A DNA stretch of 64,000 nt from CAYQSU01 sp964420325 (GCA_964420325.1 CAYQSU010000003.1:1-64000), one strand, 5' to 3'. Numbered from the stretch's first letter, positions 53,548-62,735 are shown. Notes: a model not told the origin generated them from the letters alone. Numbers and translations: made by a program.

Positions 53548-53632
53548 TACCGCCGTCCTCCTTGCCTCGCGCCGGGTCGTCATCCTCGTCCGCGGGCCGC
53601 CCGGGCGCCAGATGAATTTGGCGCTTGACGGA

Positions 53633-53656
53633 AAATAAGTATTGTCGTACTTATTT
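53633..53656. promoter_or_regulatory. Perfect palindromic operator-like element between korA and had
   Basis: AAATAAGTA (53633-53641), spacer TTGTCG, TACTTATTT (53648-53656) form a perfect 9-bp inverted repeat. Its core GTA-TTGTCG-TAC matches the shared element. On the plus strand TTGACG (53625-53630) lies 17 bp before TACTTA (53648-53653), so the palindrome fills the space between -35 and -10 of the had/bcr operon. Confidence 0.75.
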
Positions 53657-53794
53657 ACCCTAATAGACCAGGGAGGGAATTGTCAACCGCCGCAGGAACC
53701 GCCGCTCGCCCCCGCATCCCGGCGCACTCCGGGATCGGAGCCGGCCCGACCACCTTCCGGCGCTCGCAAGCTCCTCCTCAGAGCGAGGTGTCCC

Positions 53795-54868
53795 ATGACT
53801 GACGTCGCGACCCGCTGGCAGATGACCGAGAGCAGCCGGCCGCTGGCGCCCGCGACCTTCGATCCGTTTCCGCCCGGAGAGGGCGAGGTCGTCGTCAGCG
53901 TCGCTGGCTGCGGCGTGTGCCACACCGACCTCGGCTTCTATTACGATGGGGTGCGCACCAAGCACGCCCTGCCGCTCGCGCTCGGCCATGAGATCAGCGG
54001 CCGTGTCGTGGCAACGGGGGCGGGGGCGGAGCAGTGGCAGGGAAAGGCCGTGATCGTCCCCGCCGTCATTCCGTGCGGGCGGTGCGATGTCTGCCGGCGT
54101 GGCAAGTCGACCATCTGTCCCAACCAGAAAATGCCCGGCAACGACATTCACGGCGGCTTCGCCAGCCACGTCGTGGTTCCGGCGCACGGGCTCTGCCCGG
54201 TCGACGAGAAGCGGCTGGCGGCGATCGGCATGGACCTCGCCGAGACGTCGGTGATCGCCGACGCCTTGACCACGCCGTACCAGGCCGCAGTCCAGGCCGG
54301 GCTCGCGCCTGGCGACCTCGCCATCGTCGTCGGCGTCGGCGGCATCGGCGGCTACGCCGTGCAGGTGGCGAGCGCGCTCGGCGCCTCCGTCGTCGCGATC
54401 GACGTCGATCCGGCGAAGCTGGAGGCCATGGCCGAGTACGGCGCGACCTCGACGCTGAACGCCCGCACCCTCGACGCCCGGGCCCTGCGCAAGGCCGTCA
54501 CTGATTTCGCCAGGGACAAGGGCCTCCGCGCGACCGAGTGGGTAATCTTCGAGTGCTCCGGCACCGCCGCCGGCCAACTCACCGCCTATGGCCTCCTGAC
54601 CCACGGCGCCACGCTCTGCGTCGTCGGCTTCACCATGGACCGGGTGGAGATCCGACTCTCCAACCTGATGGCCTTCCACGGCCGCGCCCTCGGCAACTGG
54701 GGCTGCGCCCCGGAGCTCTATCCCGAAGCCCTCGAGCTGGTCTTGAGTGGACGGGTCAAGGTCAAGCCCTTCGTTGAGAAGCATCCGCTTGCCGACATCA
54801 ACCGCATCTTCGAGGCCGTGCACGCGGGCGCCCTGAAACGTCGCGCCGTGCTGGTACCGGATGCCTGA
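53795..54868 (+). CDS. had: 6-Hydroxycyclohex-1-ene-1-carbonyl-CoA dehydrogenase
   Basis: This 357-residue zinc-dependent medium-chain dehydrogenase oxidises 6-hydroxycyclohex-1-ene-1-carbonyl-CoA with NAD in the anaerobic benzoyl-CoA route. The catalytic zinc region is GCGVCHTDLGFYYDGV with GHEISGRV, the structural zinc lobe CGRCDVCRRGKSTICP, and the NAD fold VVGVGGIGGYAVQVA. It is followed by oah, dch and bcrCBAD, the Thauera/Magnetospirillum gene set. First gene of the operon. Confidence 0.94.
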   Translation: MTDVATRWQMTESSRPLAPATFDPFPPGEGEVVVSVAGCGVCHTDLGFYYDGVRTKHALPLALGHEISGRVVATGAGAEQWQGKAVIVPAVIPCGRCDVCRRGKSTICPNQKMPGNDIHGGFASHVVVPAHGLCPVDEKRLAAIGMDLAETSVIADALTTPYQAAVQAGLAPGDLAIVVGVGGIGGYAVQVASALGASVVAIDVDPAKLEAMAEYGATSTLNARTLDARALRKAVTDFARDKGLRATEWVIFECSGTAAGQLTAYGLLTHGATLCVVGFTMDRVEIRLSNLMAFHGRALGNWGCAPELYPEALELVLSGRVKVKPFVEKHPLADINRIFEAVHAGALKRRAVLVPDA

Positions 54869-54880
54869 GGGAGGACGATC

Positions 54881-56032
54881 ATGACTGCTGAGGCCGGTGC
54901 TCGGAGCCGTTCGGGCGTATCGACGCTCAAGGACCACGACCTGGTGCCTGAGACGCTGCGGGAGAGCATGACCAACGGCATCGTCTACGAGAAGCGACCG
55001 GTGCGCGGAGTCGACGGCGCCGTTGTTCCCGGCCTCTACAACGCCTGGATCACGCTCGACAATCCGGCGCAGTTCAACTCGTACACCACCGACATGGTGA
55101 AGGGGGTCATTCTCGCCTTTCGCGCCGCCAGCAACGCCCGTGACGTCAACGCCGTCGTCTTCACCGGCACCGGCGACAAGGCCTTCTGCACCGGCGGCAA
55201 CACCAAGGAATATGCCGAGTACTACGCCGGGAGGCCGCTCGAGTACCGCCAGTATATGCGGCTCTTCAACGACATGGTCTCCGCCATCCTCGGCTGCGAC
55301 AAGCCGGTCATCTGCCGCGTCAACGGCATGCGCATCGGCGGCGGCCAGGAGATCGGCATGGCCTGCGACTTCTCGGTCGCCCAGGACCTGGCCCGCTTCG
55401 GCCAGGCGGGCCCCAAGCACGGCTCGGCAGCGATCGGCGGCGCCACCGACTTCCTGCCGGTGATGATCAACTGCGAGCAGGCGATGGTCTCCGCCGTCCT
55501 CTGCGAGCCGTTCTCAGCGCACAAGGCCTATCGCCTCGGCATCGTCATGGACGTGGTGCCGGCGCTGAAGGTCGACGGCCAGTTCGTCGCCAACCCCCTG
55601 GTGTGGACCGACCGCATGCTCGACGCGTTCGGGCGCATCGTCTACGGCGAGGCCAAAACCGGCGAGGCGGCGGCCGAAGGCAAGGCGCTGTTGGCGAAGG
55701 GCGAGGTCGATCTCTCCCGGCTCGACCGGGCGGTCGAGGACCTGTGCACCAAGCTCGTCTACACCTTCCCCGACTGCGTCACCAAGAGCCTCGAGGAACT
55801 GCGGAAGCCGAAGCTCGAGGCCTGGAACGCCAACAAGGAGAACTCGCGCTCCTGGCTCGCCCTCAACATGATGACCGAGGCGAGAGCCGGCTTCCGCGCC
55901 TTCAACGAAGGCACCAAGGAGACCGGCCGCGAGATCGACTTCGTCGCCCTGAGGCAGGCCCTGGCCCGTGGCGAGCCGTGGACCGACGAGCTGACGGAAA
56001 GCCTGATGCCGCGGGCAAGGGCCGCCGAATGA
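54881..56032 (+). CDS. oah: 6-Oxocyclohex-1-ene-1-carbonyl-CoA hydrolase
   Basis: This 383-residue crotonase-fold enzyme hydrates and opens the ring of 6-oxocyclohex-1-ene-1-carbonyl-CoA to 3-hydroxypimeloyl-CoA. Motifs are LDNPAQFNSYTTDMVKG, FCTGGNTKEYAEYYAGRPLE, NGMRIGGGQEIGMACDFSV and HGSAAIGGATDFLPVM, all typical for Oah. The start ATG 54881 follows a GAGGGAGGACG site; it overlaps dch by four bases at the end. Confidence 0.95.
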   Translation: MTAEAGARSRSGVSTLKDHDLVPETLRESMTNGIVYEKRPVRGVDGAVVPGLYNAWITLDNPAQFNSYTTDMVKGVILAFRAASNARDVNAVVFTGTGDKAFCTGGNTKEYAEYYAGRPLEYRQYMRLFNDMVSAILGCDKPVICRVNGMRIGGGQEIGMACDFSVAQDLARFGQAGPKHGSAAIGGATDFLPVMINCEQAMVSAVLCEPFSAHKAYRLGIVMDVVPALKVDGQFVANPLVWTDRMLDAFGRIVYGEAKTGEAAAEGKALLAKGEVDLSRLDRAVEDLCTKLVYTFPDCVTKSLEELRKPKLEAWNANKENSRSWLALNMMTEARAGFRAFNEGTKETGREIDFVALRQALARGEPWTDELTESLMPRARAAE

Positions 56033-56796
56033 CCGGCCCGCTCAAGGTCTGGCTGGAGCACGAGGACCGGCTGTTGCGGCTGCGTCTCTCGCGGCCGAAG
56101 GCCAACCTGATCGATCACGAGATGATCGCCGCGCTCGCCGAGGCGTTCGCCGCGCAGGCGGCCAACAGCGACCTCTGCGGCATCCTCGTCGATGCCGACG
56201 GTCCGCATTTCAGCTTTGGCGCCAGCGTCGAGGAGCATCTCCCGGAGCCGTGCGCCGAGATGCTGAAGGGCATTCACGGCCTCGTCCGCACCATGATTGA
56301 CTGTCCCGTGCCGATCCTCGTCGCGGTCAGGGGCCAATGCCTGGGCGGCGGCCTGGAGGTGGCGCTCGCGGGCCACCTCCTGTTCGTCGCCAACGATGCT
56401 CGGCTCGGGCAACCGGAGATCAGGCTCGGCGTGTTCGCACCGGCCGCCTCCTGCCTGATGCCGGAGCGCATCGCCCAGGCGCAGGCCGAAGACCTTCTGA
56501 TCTCGGGACGAAGCGTCGGCGCCGCCGAGGCCATCGCCATCGGCCTCGCCAACGAGGCCGCCGTCGATCCGGAGCGCGCCGCGCTTGCCTACTTCGAGAC
56601 GCACCTTGCGCCGCGCAGCGCGAGTTCCTTGCGCTATGCGGTGCGGGCGGCGCGGGCCGGTTTCGTCGACCGCGTCAAGGCCAAGATCGATGTCGTCGAG
56701 ACGCTCTATCTGGAAGGACTGATGGCGACCCGGGACGCGGTCGAGGGGCTCGAGTCGTTCATCGAGAAGAGGCCGGCACAATGGCAGAACCGTTAG
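56029..56796 (+). CDS. dch: Cyclohexa-1,5-diene-1-carbonyl-CoA hydratase
   Basis: This 255-residue crotonase-family hydratase adds water to the dienoyl-CoA made by benzoyl-CoA reductase. It shows FSFGASVEEHLPE, VRGQCLGGGLEVALAGHLLF and LGQPEIRLGVFAPAASCLMP. The ATG overlaps the oah stop (ATGA), and its end overlaps bcrC by 16 bp. Product goes to Had. Confidence 0.93.
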   Translation: MTGPLKVWLEHEDRLLRLRLSRPKANLIDHEMIAALAEAFAAQAANSDLCGILVDADGPHFSFGASVEEHLPEPCAEMLKGIHGLVRTMIDCPVPILVAVRGQCLGGGLEVALAGHLLFVANDARLGQPEIRLGVFAPAASCLMPERIAQAQAEDLLISGRSVGAAEAIAIGLANEAAVDPERAALAYFETHLAPRSASSLRYAVRAARAGFVDRVKAKIDVVETLYLEGLMATRDAVEGLESFIEKRPAQWQNR

Positions 56797-57968
56797 GAGT
56801 GCGCACCACCGAGGAGATCGTCGGCCAGTGCCAGGCGCTGTTCGAGGATCTGCAGTTCACGGCCGCCCGCGCCTGGAAGGCGGCCGAGGCGGGACGCAAG
56901 GTGATCGGCTACATGCCGATCTACGTGCCGCGCGAGATCATCCATGCGGCGGGCATGCTGCCGCTCGGCGTCCTCGGCGGCGGCGATCAACTGGAGGTGA
57001 TCCACGGCGACGCCTACTACCAGAGCTACATCTGCCGCATCCCCCGCTCGACCATCGAGCTCGGCATCTCCGGCCGCCTCGACTTCATCGACGGCATGTT
57101 GTTCCCCAGTATCTGCGACGTGATCCGCAACCTGTCCGGCATGTGGAAGCTGTTGTTCCCCGACGTCTACTCCCGGTACTTCGACGTGCCCCAGAACTAC
57201 CGTGACGAAATCGGCGGCACCTATTATGTCTCGGAGCTCGCGGAGCTGCGCGACGGCCTGGAACGTCTCGGCGGTCGCGCCGTCACCAACGACGCGCTGC
57301 GCCAGTCGATCGTCGTCTACAACGAGAACCGCCGCCTGGTGCGCGAGCTCTATGCGTTGCGCACGGAGCGCCCGTGGCAGGCGCCGGCGCACGAGGCTTA
57401 CCTGGTGCTCCGCGCCGGGATGGTCCTCCCCGTCGAGGAGCACTCGCAGCTGATCCGCGACTACCTGGCAGCGGCCGCCGCCGAGGGCCGGCCGGTGCGG
57501 GACAACTGCCGCATCGTCGTCACCGGCGCGTTCTGCGAGCAGCCGCCGCTCAACCTGATCAAGTCGCTGGAGATGGCCGGCTGCTACGTGGTCGACGACG
57601 ACCTCCTGCTGGTCACCCGCTGGCTCATCGGCGACGTGCCGACCGAGGGCGATCCCCTCGAGACGCTCGCCCGGGCCTTCCTCCACCACTCGGAGAGCAC
57701 CGCCGCCAAGTACGAGCCGGATCTGGCGAAGAAGGGCCGCTACCTCGTCGAGGCGGTACGGCGGTCGGGCGCCGAGGGCGTCATCTTCGCCGCGCCCAGC
57801 TTCTGCGACCCGGCGCTGCTCGACCGGCCGATGCTGCAGCACGTGCTCGCCGACGCCGGCATTCCCTACATCGCCTTCAAGTACGCCGAGAACTCCGGCC
57901 AGATGCAGCCGATCCGCGAACAGGCCGGCACCTTCGCGGACTCGATCAAGCTATGGAGCGAAGCATGA
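56781..57968 (+). CDS. bcrC: Benzoyl-CoA reductase subunit C
   Basis: BcrC, with BcrB, forms the substrate-binding half of class I (ATP-dependent) benzoyl-CoA reductase. The 395 residues show GYMPIYVPREIIHAAGMLPLG, YICRIPRSTIELG, GAFCEQPPLNLIKSLEMAGC and APSFCDPALLDRPMLQH, all typical of the BcrC/HgdB-like fold. Several conserved cysteines probably bind a [4Fe-4S] cluster shared with BcrB. The gene order bcrC-bcrB-bcrA-bcrD matches the Thauera type rather than bzdNOPQ. Confidence 0.96.
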   Translation: MAEPLGVRTTEEIVGQCQALFEDLQFTAARAWKAAEAGRKVIGYMPIYVPREIIHAAGMLPLGVLGGGDQLEVIHGDAYYQSYICRIPRSTIELGISGRLDFIDGMLFPSICDVIRNLSGMWKLLFPDVYSRYFDVPQNYRDEIGGTYYVSELAELRDGLERLGGRAVTNDALRQSIVVYNENRRLVRELYALRTERPWQAPAHEAYLVLRAGMVLPVEEHSQLIRDYLAAAAAEGRPVRDNCRIVVTGAFCEQPPLNLIKSLEMAGCYVVDDDLLLVTRWLIGDVPTEGDPLETLARAFLHHSESTAAKYEPDLAKKGRYLVEAVRRSGAEGVIFAAPSFCDPALLDRPMLQHVLADAGIPYIAFKYAENSGQMQPIREQAGTFADSIKLWSEA

Positions 57969-59275
57969 CCCAGACCGCCGCCAAGAAGGACGTCGTCAAG
58001 GACTCCTCGATGCTTAAGCAGAAGGAGATGATCGCCGCGCACTACCAGCGCCTGTCGACGGCCAAGGAGGACGGCCGCAAGGTCGCCGCCACGTTCGTCC
58101 CCGGCAACCTCAACGAGCTGATCATGTGCTTCGATCTGCTCAACAACCTGCCGGAGGTCAACGCCATCCAGAGCGGGCTCCGGAAGCAGAGCGGCGGCTT
58201 CATCATGGAGGCCGAGAAGATCGGCCATTCCGAGGACGTCTGCACCTATGTGAAATCGGACATCGGCATGCTCGCCCGCGGCTCGACCGGCCCCTATGGC
58301 CTCAAGATGCCCGAGCCCGACGTGCTGCTGCTCTCCTACACCGGTTGCTTCACCTTCATGAAATGGTTCGAGCTCTTGCGCGAGCAGTACAAGTGCCTGA
58401 CGATCATGCTGCACACCCCCTATACCGGCGACGGCCGCGTCACCGACAACATGCGGAACTACATGGTCAAGCAGCTCAAGGAGGAGGTGATCCCCAAGCT
58501 CGAGGAGGTCAGCGGCGTCAAGTTCGATATCGACCGCCTGCGCGAATACCTGAAGGAGTCGGTGAGGGCCGAGGACGACCTCGTCTGGGTGCTGCAGAGC
58601 GCCAAGAACACGCCCTCGCCGATCGACGCCTACTTCGGCGGCATCTACTACATCGGGCCGATCTTCGGCGCCTTCCGCGGCACCGATGACGCCACCGACT
58701 ACTACCGCTCCCTCCGCGCCGAGGTCGAGGAGCGGCTTGCCGAGCGCCAGGGGCCGGTGACCCCGGACGGCGACATGGGCGAGGAGAAGTATCGGCTGGT
58801 CGTCGAGGGTCCCCCCAACTACACGAGCTTCCGCGACTTCTGGAAGATGTTCTACGACGAAGGTGCGGTAGTGGTCGCCTCCAGCTACACGAAGGTCGGC
58901 GGCGTCTACGACTTCGGCTTCCGCCACGATCCCGACCATCCCCTGGAGACGCTCGCCGACTACTGTCTCGGCGTCTACACCAACCGCAGCCTGCCGCAAC
59001 GGGTCGAGATGCTGGCCTCCTACGTCGACGACTACAAGGCGGACGGGCTCCTGGTGAACTCGATCAAGAGCTGCAACAGCTTCTCGGCCGGCCAGCTCCT
59101 GATCATGCGGGAGGTCGAGAAGCGCACCGGCAAGCCGGCGGCGTTCATCGAGTCCGACCTCGTCGATCCCCGCTACTTCTCGCCCGCCAACATCAAGAAC
59201 CGGCTCGAGAGCTATTTCCAGATGATCGACCAGAAGCGCGCCAGCAGCCGCGTCGCGGCGGGAGCGCCGGCATGA
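57965..59275 (+). CDS. bcrB: Benzoyl-CoA reductase subunit B
   Basis: This 436-residue partner of BcrC has FVPGNLNELIMCFDLLNNLP, YTGCFTFMKWFELLREQY, MLHTPYTGDGRVTDNMRNY and NSIKSCNSFSAGQLLIMREV. Together they bind benzoyl-CoA and the cluster(s) that transfer electrons to the ring. ATG 57965 overlaps the bcrC stop; the end overlaps bcrA by four bases, a fully coupled run. Confidence 0.96.
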   Translation: MTQTAAKKDVVKDSSMLKQKEMIAAHYQRLSTAKEDGRKVAATFVPGNLNELIMCFDLLNNLPEVNAIQSGLRKQSGGFIMEAEKIGHSEDVCTYVKSDIGMLARGSTGPYGLKMPEPDVLLLSYTGCFTFMKWFELLREQYKCLTIMLHTPYTGDGRVTDNMRNYMVKQLKEEVIPKLEEVSGVKFDIDRLREYLKESVRAEDDLVWVLQSAKNTPSPIDAYFGGIYYIGPIFGAFRGTDDATDYYRSLRAEVEERLAERQGPVTPDGDMGEEKYRLVVEGPPNYTSFRDFWKMFYDEGAVVVASSYTKVGGVYDFGFRHDPDHPLETLADYCLGVYTNRSLPQRVEMLASYVDDYKADGLLVNSIKSCNSFSAGQLLIMREVEKRTGKPAAFIESDLVDPRYFSPANIKNRLESYFQMIDQKRASSRVAAGAPA

Positions 59276-60606
59276 AGACCTTCATCGGCATCGACCTCGG
59301 CTCGACCACGACGAAGGCGGTGCTGATGGACGAGAACCAGCGGGTTCTCGGCCGCGGCATTACCAACTCCCGATCCAACTACGACACGGCGACCCGGGTC
59401 GCCGGTCAGGAGGCGCGCGTCGACGCCCAGCTGATGCTGTGCCATCGGGCGCTCGAGGGCGTCAACGGTCTCGCGGGCCGCCCCGACGACTTCGTTTCCG
59501 GTCTCGGCCGCGCGTTCCGGCTCGAGCAGTTCCTGGAACAGTTGGGCGACCTCGAGGAGACCTGCATCGGCCAGCTCGCGAACGACCGCTTCGCCGGCGT
59601 GCGCCGCGAGGCCGAGGCGGCGCTGGGACTGGTCTTCAAGCGGCTACGCGAGGAGGCACCGGCGCTGTTCGCGCCCGGCGCCAAGCGCAAGTCCGACTTC
59701 TTCCGCGACGTCGCCGGCGCCCGCTACCTCGCCGTGGCCGAGGCGGTCGCCCGCGACGCCAAGCTGTCCTACGAGCTCCTCCTCAACGTCTACGACAAGT
59801 CCATCATCGAGGTCGAGAACCGGCCGCCGGCCGGCGACATCAAGGCCAAGTTCCGCCGCGCGCTCGCGGGCCTGCTCGACGCCGACGCCACGTTCGCCCC
59901 GGTCCGCGCCGAGGTCGAGGCGGCGGTGGCGAAGGCCCTCGACGTCGAGATCGAGGAGATCTTCCTCGTCGGCACCGGCTACGGCCGGGTGACGCTGCCG
60001 TTCTCCAAGGAGCACATCCGCTCCGAGATCCTCTGCCACGGCCTCGGTGCCCACATGATGTACCCGAACACCCGCACCGTGCTCGACATCGGCGGCCAGG
60101 ACACCAAGGGCATCCAGGTCGACGAGAGCGGCATCGTCGTCAACTTCCAGATGAACGACCGCTGCGCCGCCGGCTGCGGCCGCTATCTCGGCTACATTGC
60201 CGACGAGATGAAGATGGGCCTGCACGAGCTCGGGCCCTTGGCGATCAAATCGGACCGACCGGTCCGCATCAACTCGACCTGCACCGTGTTCGCCGGCGCC
60301 GAGCTGCGCGACCGCCTGTCGCTCGGCGAGCGGCGGGAGGACATCCTCGCCGGCCTCCACCGCGCCATCATCCTCCGCGCGATGTCGATCATCTCGCGGT
60401 CGGGCGGCATCACCGACGAGTTCACCTTCACCGGCGGCGTCGCCAAGAACGAGGCGGCGGTTCGCGAGCTCAGGAAGCTGGTCAGGGAGAACTACGGCGA
60501 GGTCACCATCAACATCAACCCCGAGTCGATCTACACCGGCGCCCTCGGCGCGGCCGAGTTCGCCCGCCGCGCCGTCGAAGGCCGCGCCAGAGGAGGGACC
60601 GCATGA
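59272..60606 (+). CDS. bcrA: Benzoyl-CoA reductase subunit A (ATPase/activator)
   Basis: This 444-residue ASKHA-fold ATPase of the electron-activation module starts MKTFIGIDLGSTTTKAVLM. The cluster-binding cysteine lies in NDRCAAGCGRYLGYIADEM, with a second in NSTCTVFAGAELRDR, and the nucleotide motifs are DIGGQDTKGIQVD and FTGGVAKNEAAV. With BcrD it couples ATP hydrolysis to ferredoxin-driven electron transfer. The BcrA/BcrD pair would share one [4Fe-4S] cluster. Confidence 0.96.
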   Translation: MKTFIGIDLGSTTTKAVLMDENQRVLGRGITNSRSNYDTATRVAGQEARVDAQLMLCHRALEGVNGLAGRPDDFVSGLGRAFRLEQFLEQLGDLEETCIGQLANDRFAGVRREAEAALGLVFKRLREEAPALFAPGAKRKSDFFRDVAGARYLAVAEAVARDAKLSYELLLNVYDKSIIEVENRPPAGDIKAKFRRALAGLLDADATFAPVRAEVEAAVAKALDVEIEEIFLVGTGYGRVTLPFSKEHIRSEILCHGLGAHMMYPNTRTVLDIGGQDTKGIQVDESGIVVNFQMNDRCAAGCGRYLGYIADEMKMGLHELGPLAIKSDRPVRINSTCTVFAGAELRDRLSLGERREDILAGLHRAIILRAMSIISRSGGITDEFTFTGGVAKNEAAVRELRKLVRENYGEVTININPESIYTGALGAAEFARRAVEGRARGGTA

Positions 60607-61448
60607 CCATCACCGTCGGCATCGACGTCGGCACCGGCGCCGTCAAGGCAGTGGCTTTCAACGTCGAGGACGGCGGGGTCGCGTGGCTCGCCCGCGACGT
60701 GCTGCGCATCCGCCAGCGCGACCCGATGCACCTCGCCCGTGAGACCTTCGACCACGTCCTCGAGGACGCCGGTGTCCGCGAGGGCGACGTCGCCTACGTC
60801 GCGACCACCGGCGAGGGCGAAGGGGTGCCGTTCCGCACCGGCCACTTCTACTCGATGACCACCCACGCCCGCGGCGCCATCCACCTCGAGCCGGCGGCGC
60901 GGGCCGTGCTCGACGTCGGCGCCCTGCACGGCCGTGCCATCCGCATCGACGACCGGGGTAAGGTGCTGAGCTACAAGATGACCAGCCAGTGCGCGTCGGG
61001 CTCCGGCCAGTTCCTCGAGAACATCGCCCGCTATCTCGGCATCGCCCAGGACGAGATCGGGCCGTTGTCGCGTCGGGCCGATGCTCCTGAGACGGTCAGC
61101 TCGATTTGCGCCGTGCTCGCCGAGACCGACGTCATCAACATGGTCTCGCGCGGGATCACGGCGCCCAACATCCTCAAGGGCATCCACCTGTCGATGGCCG
61201 GCCGCCTTGCCAAGCTTCTGAAGGCGATCGGCATGGCCGACGGAACGGTGATGGTCACCGGCGGACTCGCCCTCGATCAGGGTCTGATCGCCGCCCTCGA
61301 GGAAGAGATCGGCAAGATCAGGGGGATCGCCGTCCAGGTGCGGACGCACCCGGATTCGATCTACGCCGGGGCCATCGGGGCCGCCTTGTGGGGAGCCTTC
61401 CGCCATGAGAAGCTGGCCCGCCTGGGCCAGCTCCGCCAGGCCTCCTGA
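60603..61448 (+). CDS. bcrD: Benzoyl-CoA reductase subunit D (ATPase/activator)
   Basis: This 281-residue ASKHA ATPase pairs with BcrA. Motifs are GIDVGTGAVKAVAFNVEDGG, VLDVGALHGRAIRID, the cluster site QCASGSGQFLENIARYL, SSICAVLAETDVINMVSRG and MVTGGLALDQGLIAAL. The length matches Thauera BcrD. ATG 60603 overlaps the bcrA stop by four bases. Confidence 0.96.
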   Translation: MTITVGIDVGTGAVKAVAFNVEDGGVAWLARDVLRIRQRDPMHLARETFDHVLEDAGVREGDVAYVATTGEGEGVPFRTGHFYSMTTHARGAIHLEPAARAVLDVGALHGRAIRIDDRGKVLSYKMTSQCASGSGQFLENIARYLGIAQDEIGPLSRRADAPETVSSICAVLAETDVINMVSRGITAPNILKGIHLSMAGRLAKLLKAIGMADGTVMVTGGLALDQGLIAALEEEIGKIRGIAVQVRTHPDSIYAGAIGAALWGAFRHEKLARLGQLRQAS

Positions 61449-61470
61449 ACCGCCCTGAGGAGACGACACC

Positions 61471-61716
61471 ATGGCGCTGTTGATCACCGACACCTGCACC
61501 GCTTGCGATGCGTGCCTGCCCGTCTGTCCCAACGAGGCGATCACCGCGGGCGATCCGATCTACGTCATCGACCCGTTGCGCTGCTCCGAGTGCGTCGGAG
61601 CCGAGGACGAGCCCCAGTGCCAGCTGGTGTGCCCGGAGGAGTGCATCGTTCCCGACCCGGACTGGCGGGAGTCGCGAGAGGAGCTTTTGGCCAAGTACAC
61701 CCAGCTCCACGGCTGA
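61471..61716 (+). CDS. fdx: 2[4Fe-4S] ferredoxin for benzoyl-CoA reductase
   Basis: This 81-residue ferredoxin has CTACDACLPVCP and CSECVGAEDEPQCQLVCPEEC, a two-cluster ferredoxin with the longer second loop and C-terminal helix typical of the Alvin/BCR ferredoxins. It takes electrons from KorAB, and possibly from an Ior-type enzyme, to BcrAD. It starts 22 bp after bcrD behind GAGGAG. Confidence 0.94.
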   Translation: MALLITDTCTACDACLPVCPNEAITAGDPIYVIDPLRCSECVGAEDEPQCQLVCPEECIVPDPDWRESREELLAKYTQLHG

Positions 61717-61728
61717 ACGGCTGAACGG

Positions 61729-61986
61729 TCAGCCGCCGGGGCCGCCCCTGACCACCGAGAGCACACCGCGGACGAGGTACATCGGCCAGGCGACGATGAC
61801 CAGCGTCCGGCCGCCTCTGCGCGTCCGGCTGTTGTCTCGCCGGCCGGCAAACGCCCACCGCGCCACCGCCCGGCCGCACTCGACATAGAGACCGGCGGCG
61901 ACCACCGCGGCCGCGATCAGCCTTGCATCCTCGGCGCTCACTTCGACCACTCGGAGCCCTCGCCCGCGCCCGGAAGAGTCCACCAT
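61729..61986 (-). CDS. Small hypothetical membrane protein
   Basis: This 85-residue frame has two hydrophobic stretches (LIAAAVVAAGLYVE and TLVIVAWPMYLVRGVLSVV) separated by a basic loop. No family is recognised. It is convergent with the ferredoxin gene, 12 bp away. A GAAC-N7-GAAC sequence lies about 125 bp upstream, which would make it SOS-regulated if real. The start could be the ATG 61986 or a GTG further in. Moderate chance of being a real gene. Confidence 0.4.
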   Translation of the reverse strand: MVDSSGRGRGLRVVEVSAEDARLIAAAVVAAGLYVECGRAVARWAFAGRRDNSRTRRGGRTLVIVAWPMYLVRGVLSVVRGGPGG

Positions 61987-62111
61987 CTCGGCGCTCGGGG
62001 ATCGATCCTACGCCCCACTGGCTGAACAACCGGTAACCGCAGGACGCCGCCGCCTGCGGCCAGGGCCCCCGCCATGCGATCGCGGCGCGGGTTGCCGCTC
62101 GAGCATGAATA

Positions 62112-62126
62112 GAACATGACAGGAAC
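62112..62126. promoter_or_regulatory. Possible SOS box (GAAC-N7-GAAC)
   Basis: GAAC-ATGACAG-GAAC is an exact match to the LexA site, about 125 bp upstream of the small membrane-protein frame on the minus strand. One match of this quality is expected by chance in a window this size, so the assignment is weak. Confidence 0.3.
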
Positions 62127-62192
62127 ATTGGCGGCGAAGGACCTGAAGCCAAGGTCTCTTTTCCGCGCGCCGCAGCGACGCGACCGTCGGCG

Positions 62193-62735
62193 CTATGCCT
62201 CGGACAGCGCCCGGTCGAAGGCGATCCGCTGCGACGGGCGGAAGCCGCAGCCGTCGAGAAAGGCCAGCAGCCCGAAGTCGTTCCAGGTGACCTCGGTGCG
62301 CACGCGCTCCACCCGCAACGTCGCCAGATTGACCAAGAGCTGCGACATCAGCGCCTGGCCGATCCCGCGGCCGCGGGCGTCGGGGTCGACGCCGATGGTG
62401 TCCATCACCGCCTCCGGCTCGGTCTCGCCGAACTCGCCGAAGTCGACGCGGGCCATGATGAACCCGGCGGGGCGGCCGTCGAGCTCGGCGACGATCGACA
62501 CGCGCACCCCGGATTCGTGCAGCGCCTCGGCGAGCTTGCGCCGATAGTAGGGGGACCGGTCGCGGCCGGTGGTCCGGCGATCGATGGCGACGATGGCTGC
62601 GAGGTCGTCCTCCGTCATCGAGCGAACGGGGATGCGGTCCCGCGCCAGCGCGGCCGACGCCTCGTCGGCGGGCGCGCTGTAGTCGATCTCGTCCTTGTCA
62701 CCGATCCGCTCGGGCACTGACGGCGCTCTTGCCAT
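62193..62735 (-). CDS. GNAT family N-acetyltransferase (first of a tandem pair)
   Basis: This 180-residue GNAT protein has the acetyl-CoA-binding region DTIGVDPDARGRGIGQALMS, with IPVRSMTEDDLAAIVAIDRR at the start of the domain and TEVTWNDFGLLAFLDGCGF near the end. It starts at ATG 62735 (MARAPSVPERIGD) after GGGGAAG. It is preceded 28 bp upstream by a second, related GNAT gene. In Rhodopseudomonas GNAT enzymes act on BadA lysine (Pat) and on aminobenzoates (BadL); either role could be considered here. Substrate unknown. Confidence 0.83.
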   Translation of the reverse strand: MARAPSVPERIGDKDEIDYSAPADEASAALARDRIPVRSMTEDDLAAIVAIDRRTTGRDRSPYYRRKLAEALHESGVRVSIVAELDGRPAGFIMARVDFGEFGETEPEAVMDTIGVDPDARGRGIGQALMSQLLVNLATLRVERVRTEVTWNDFGLLAFLDGCGFRPSQRIAFDRALSEA

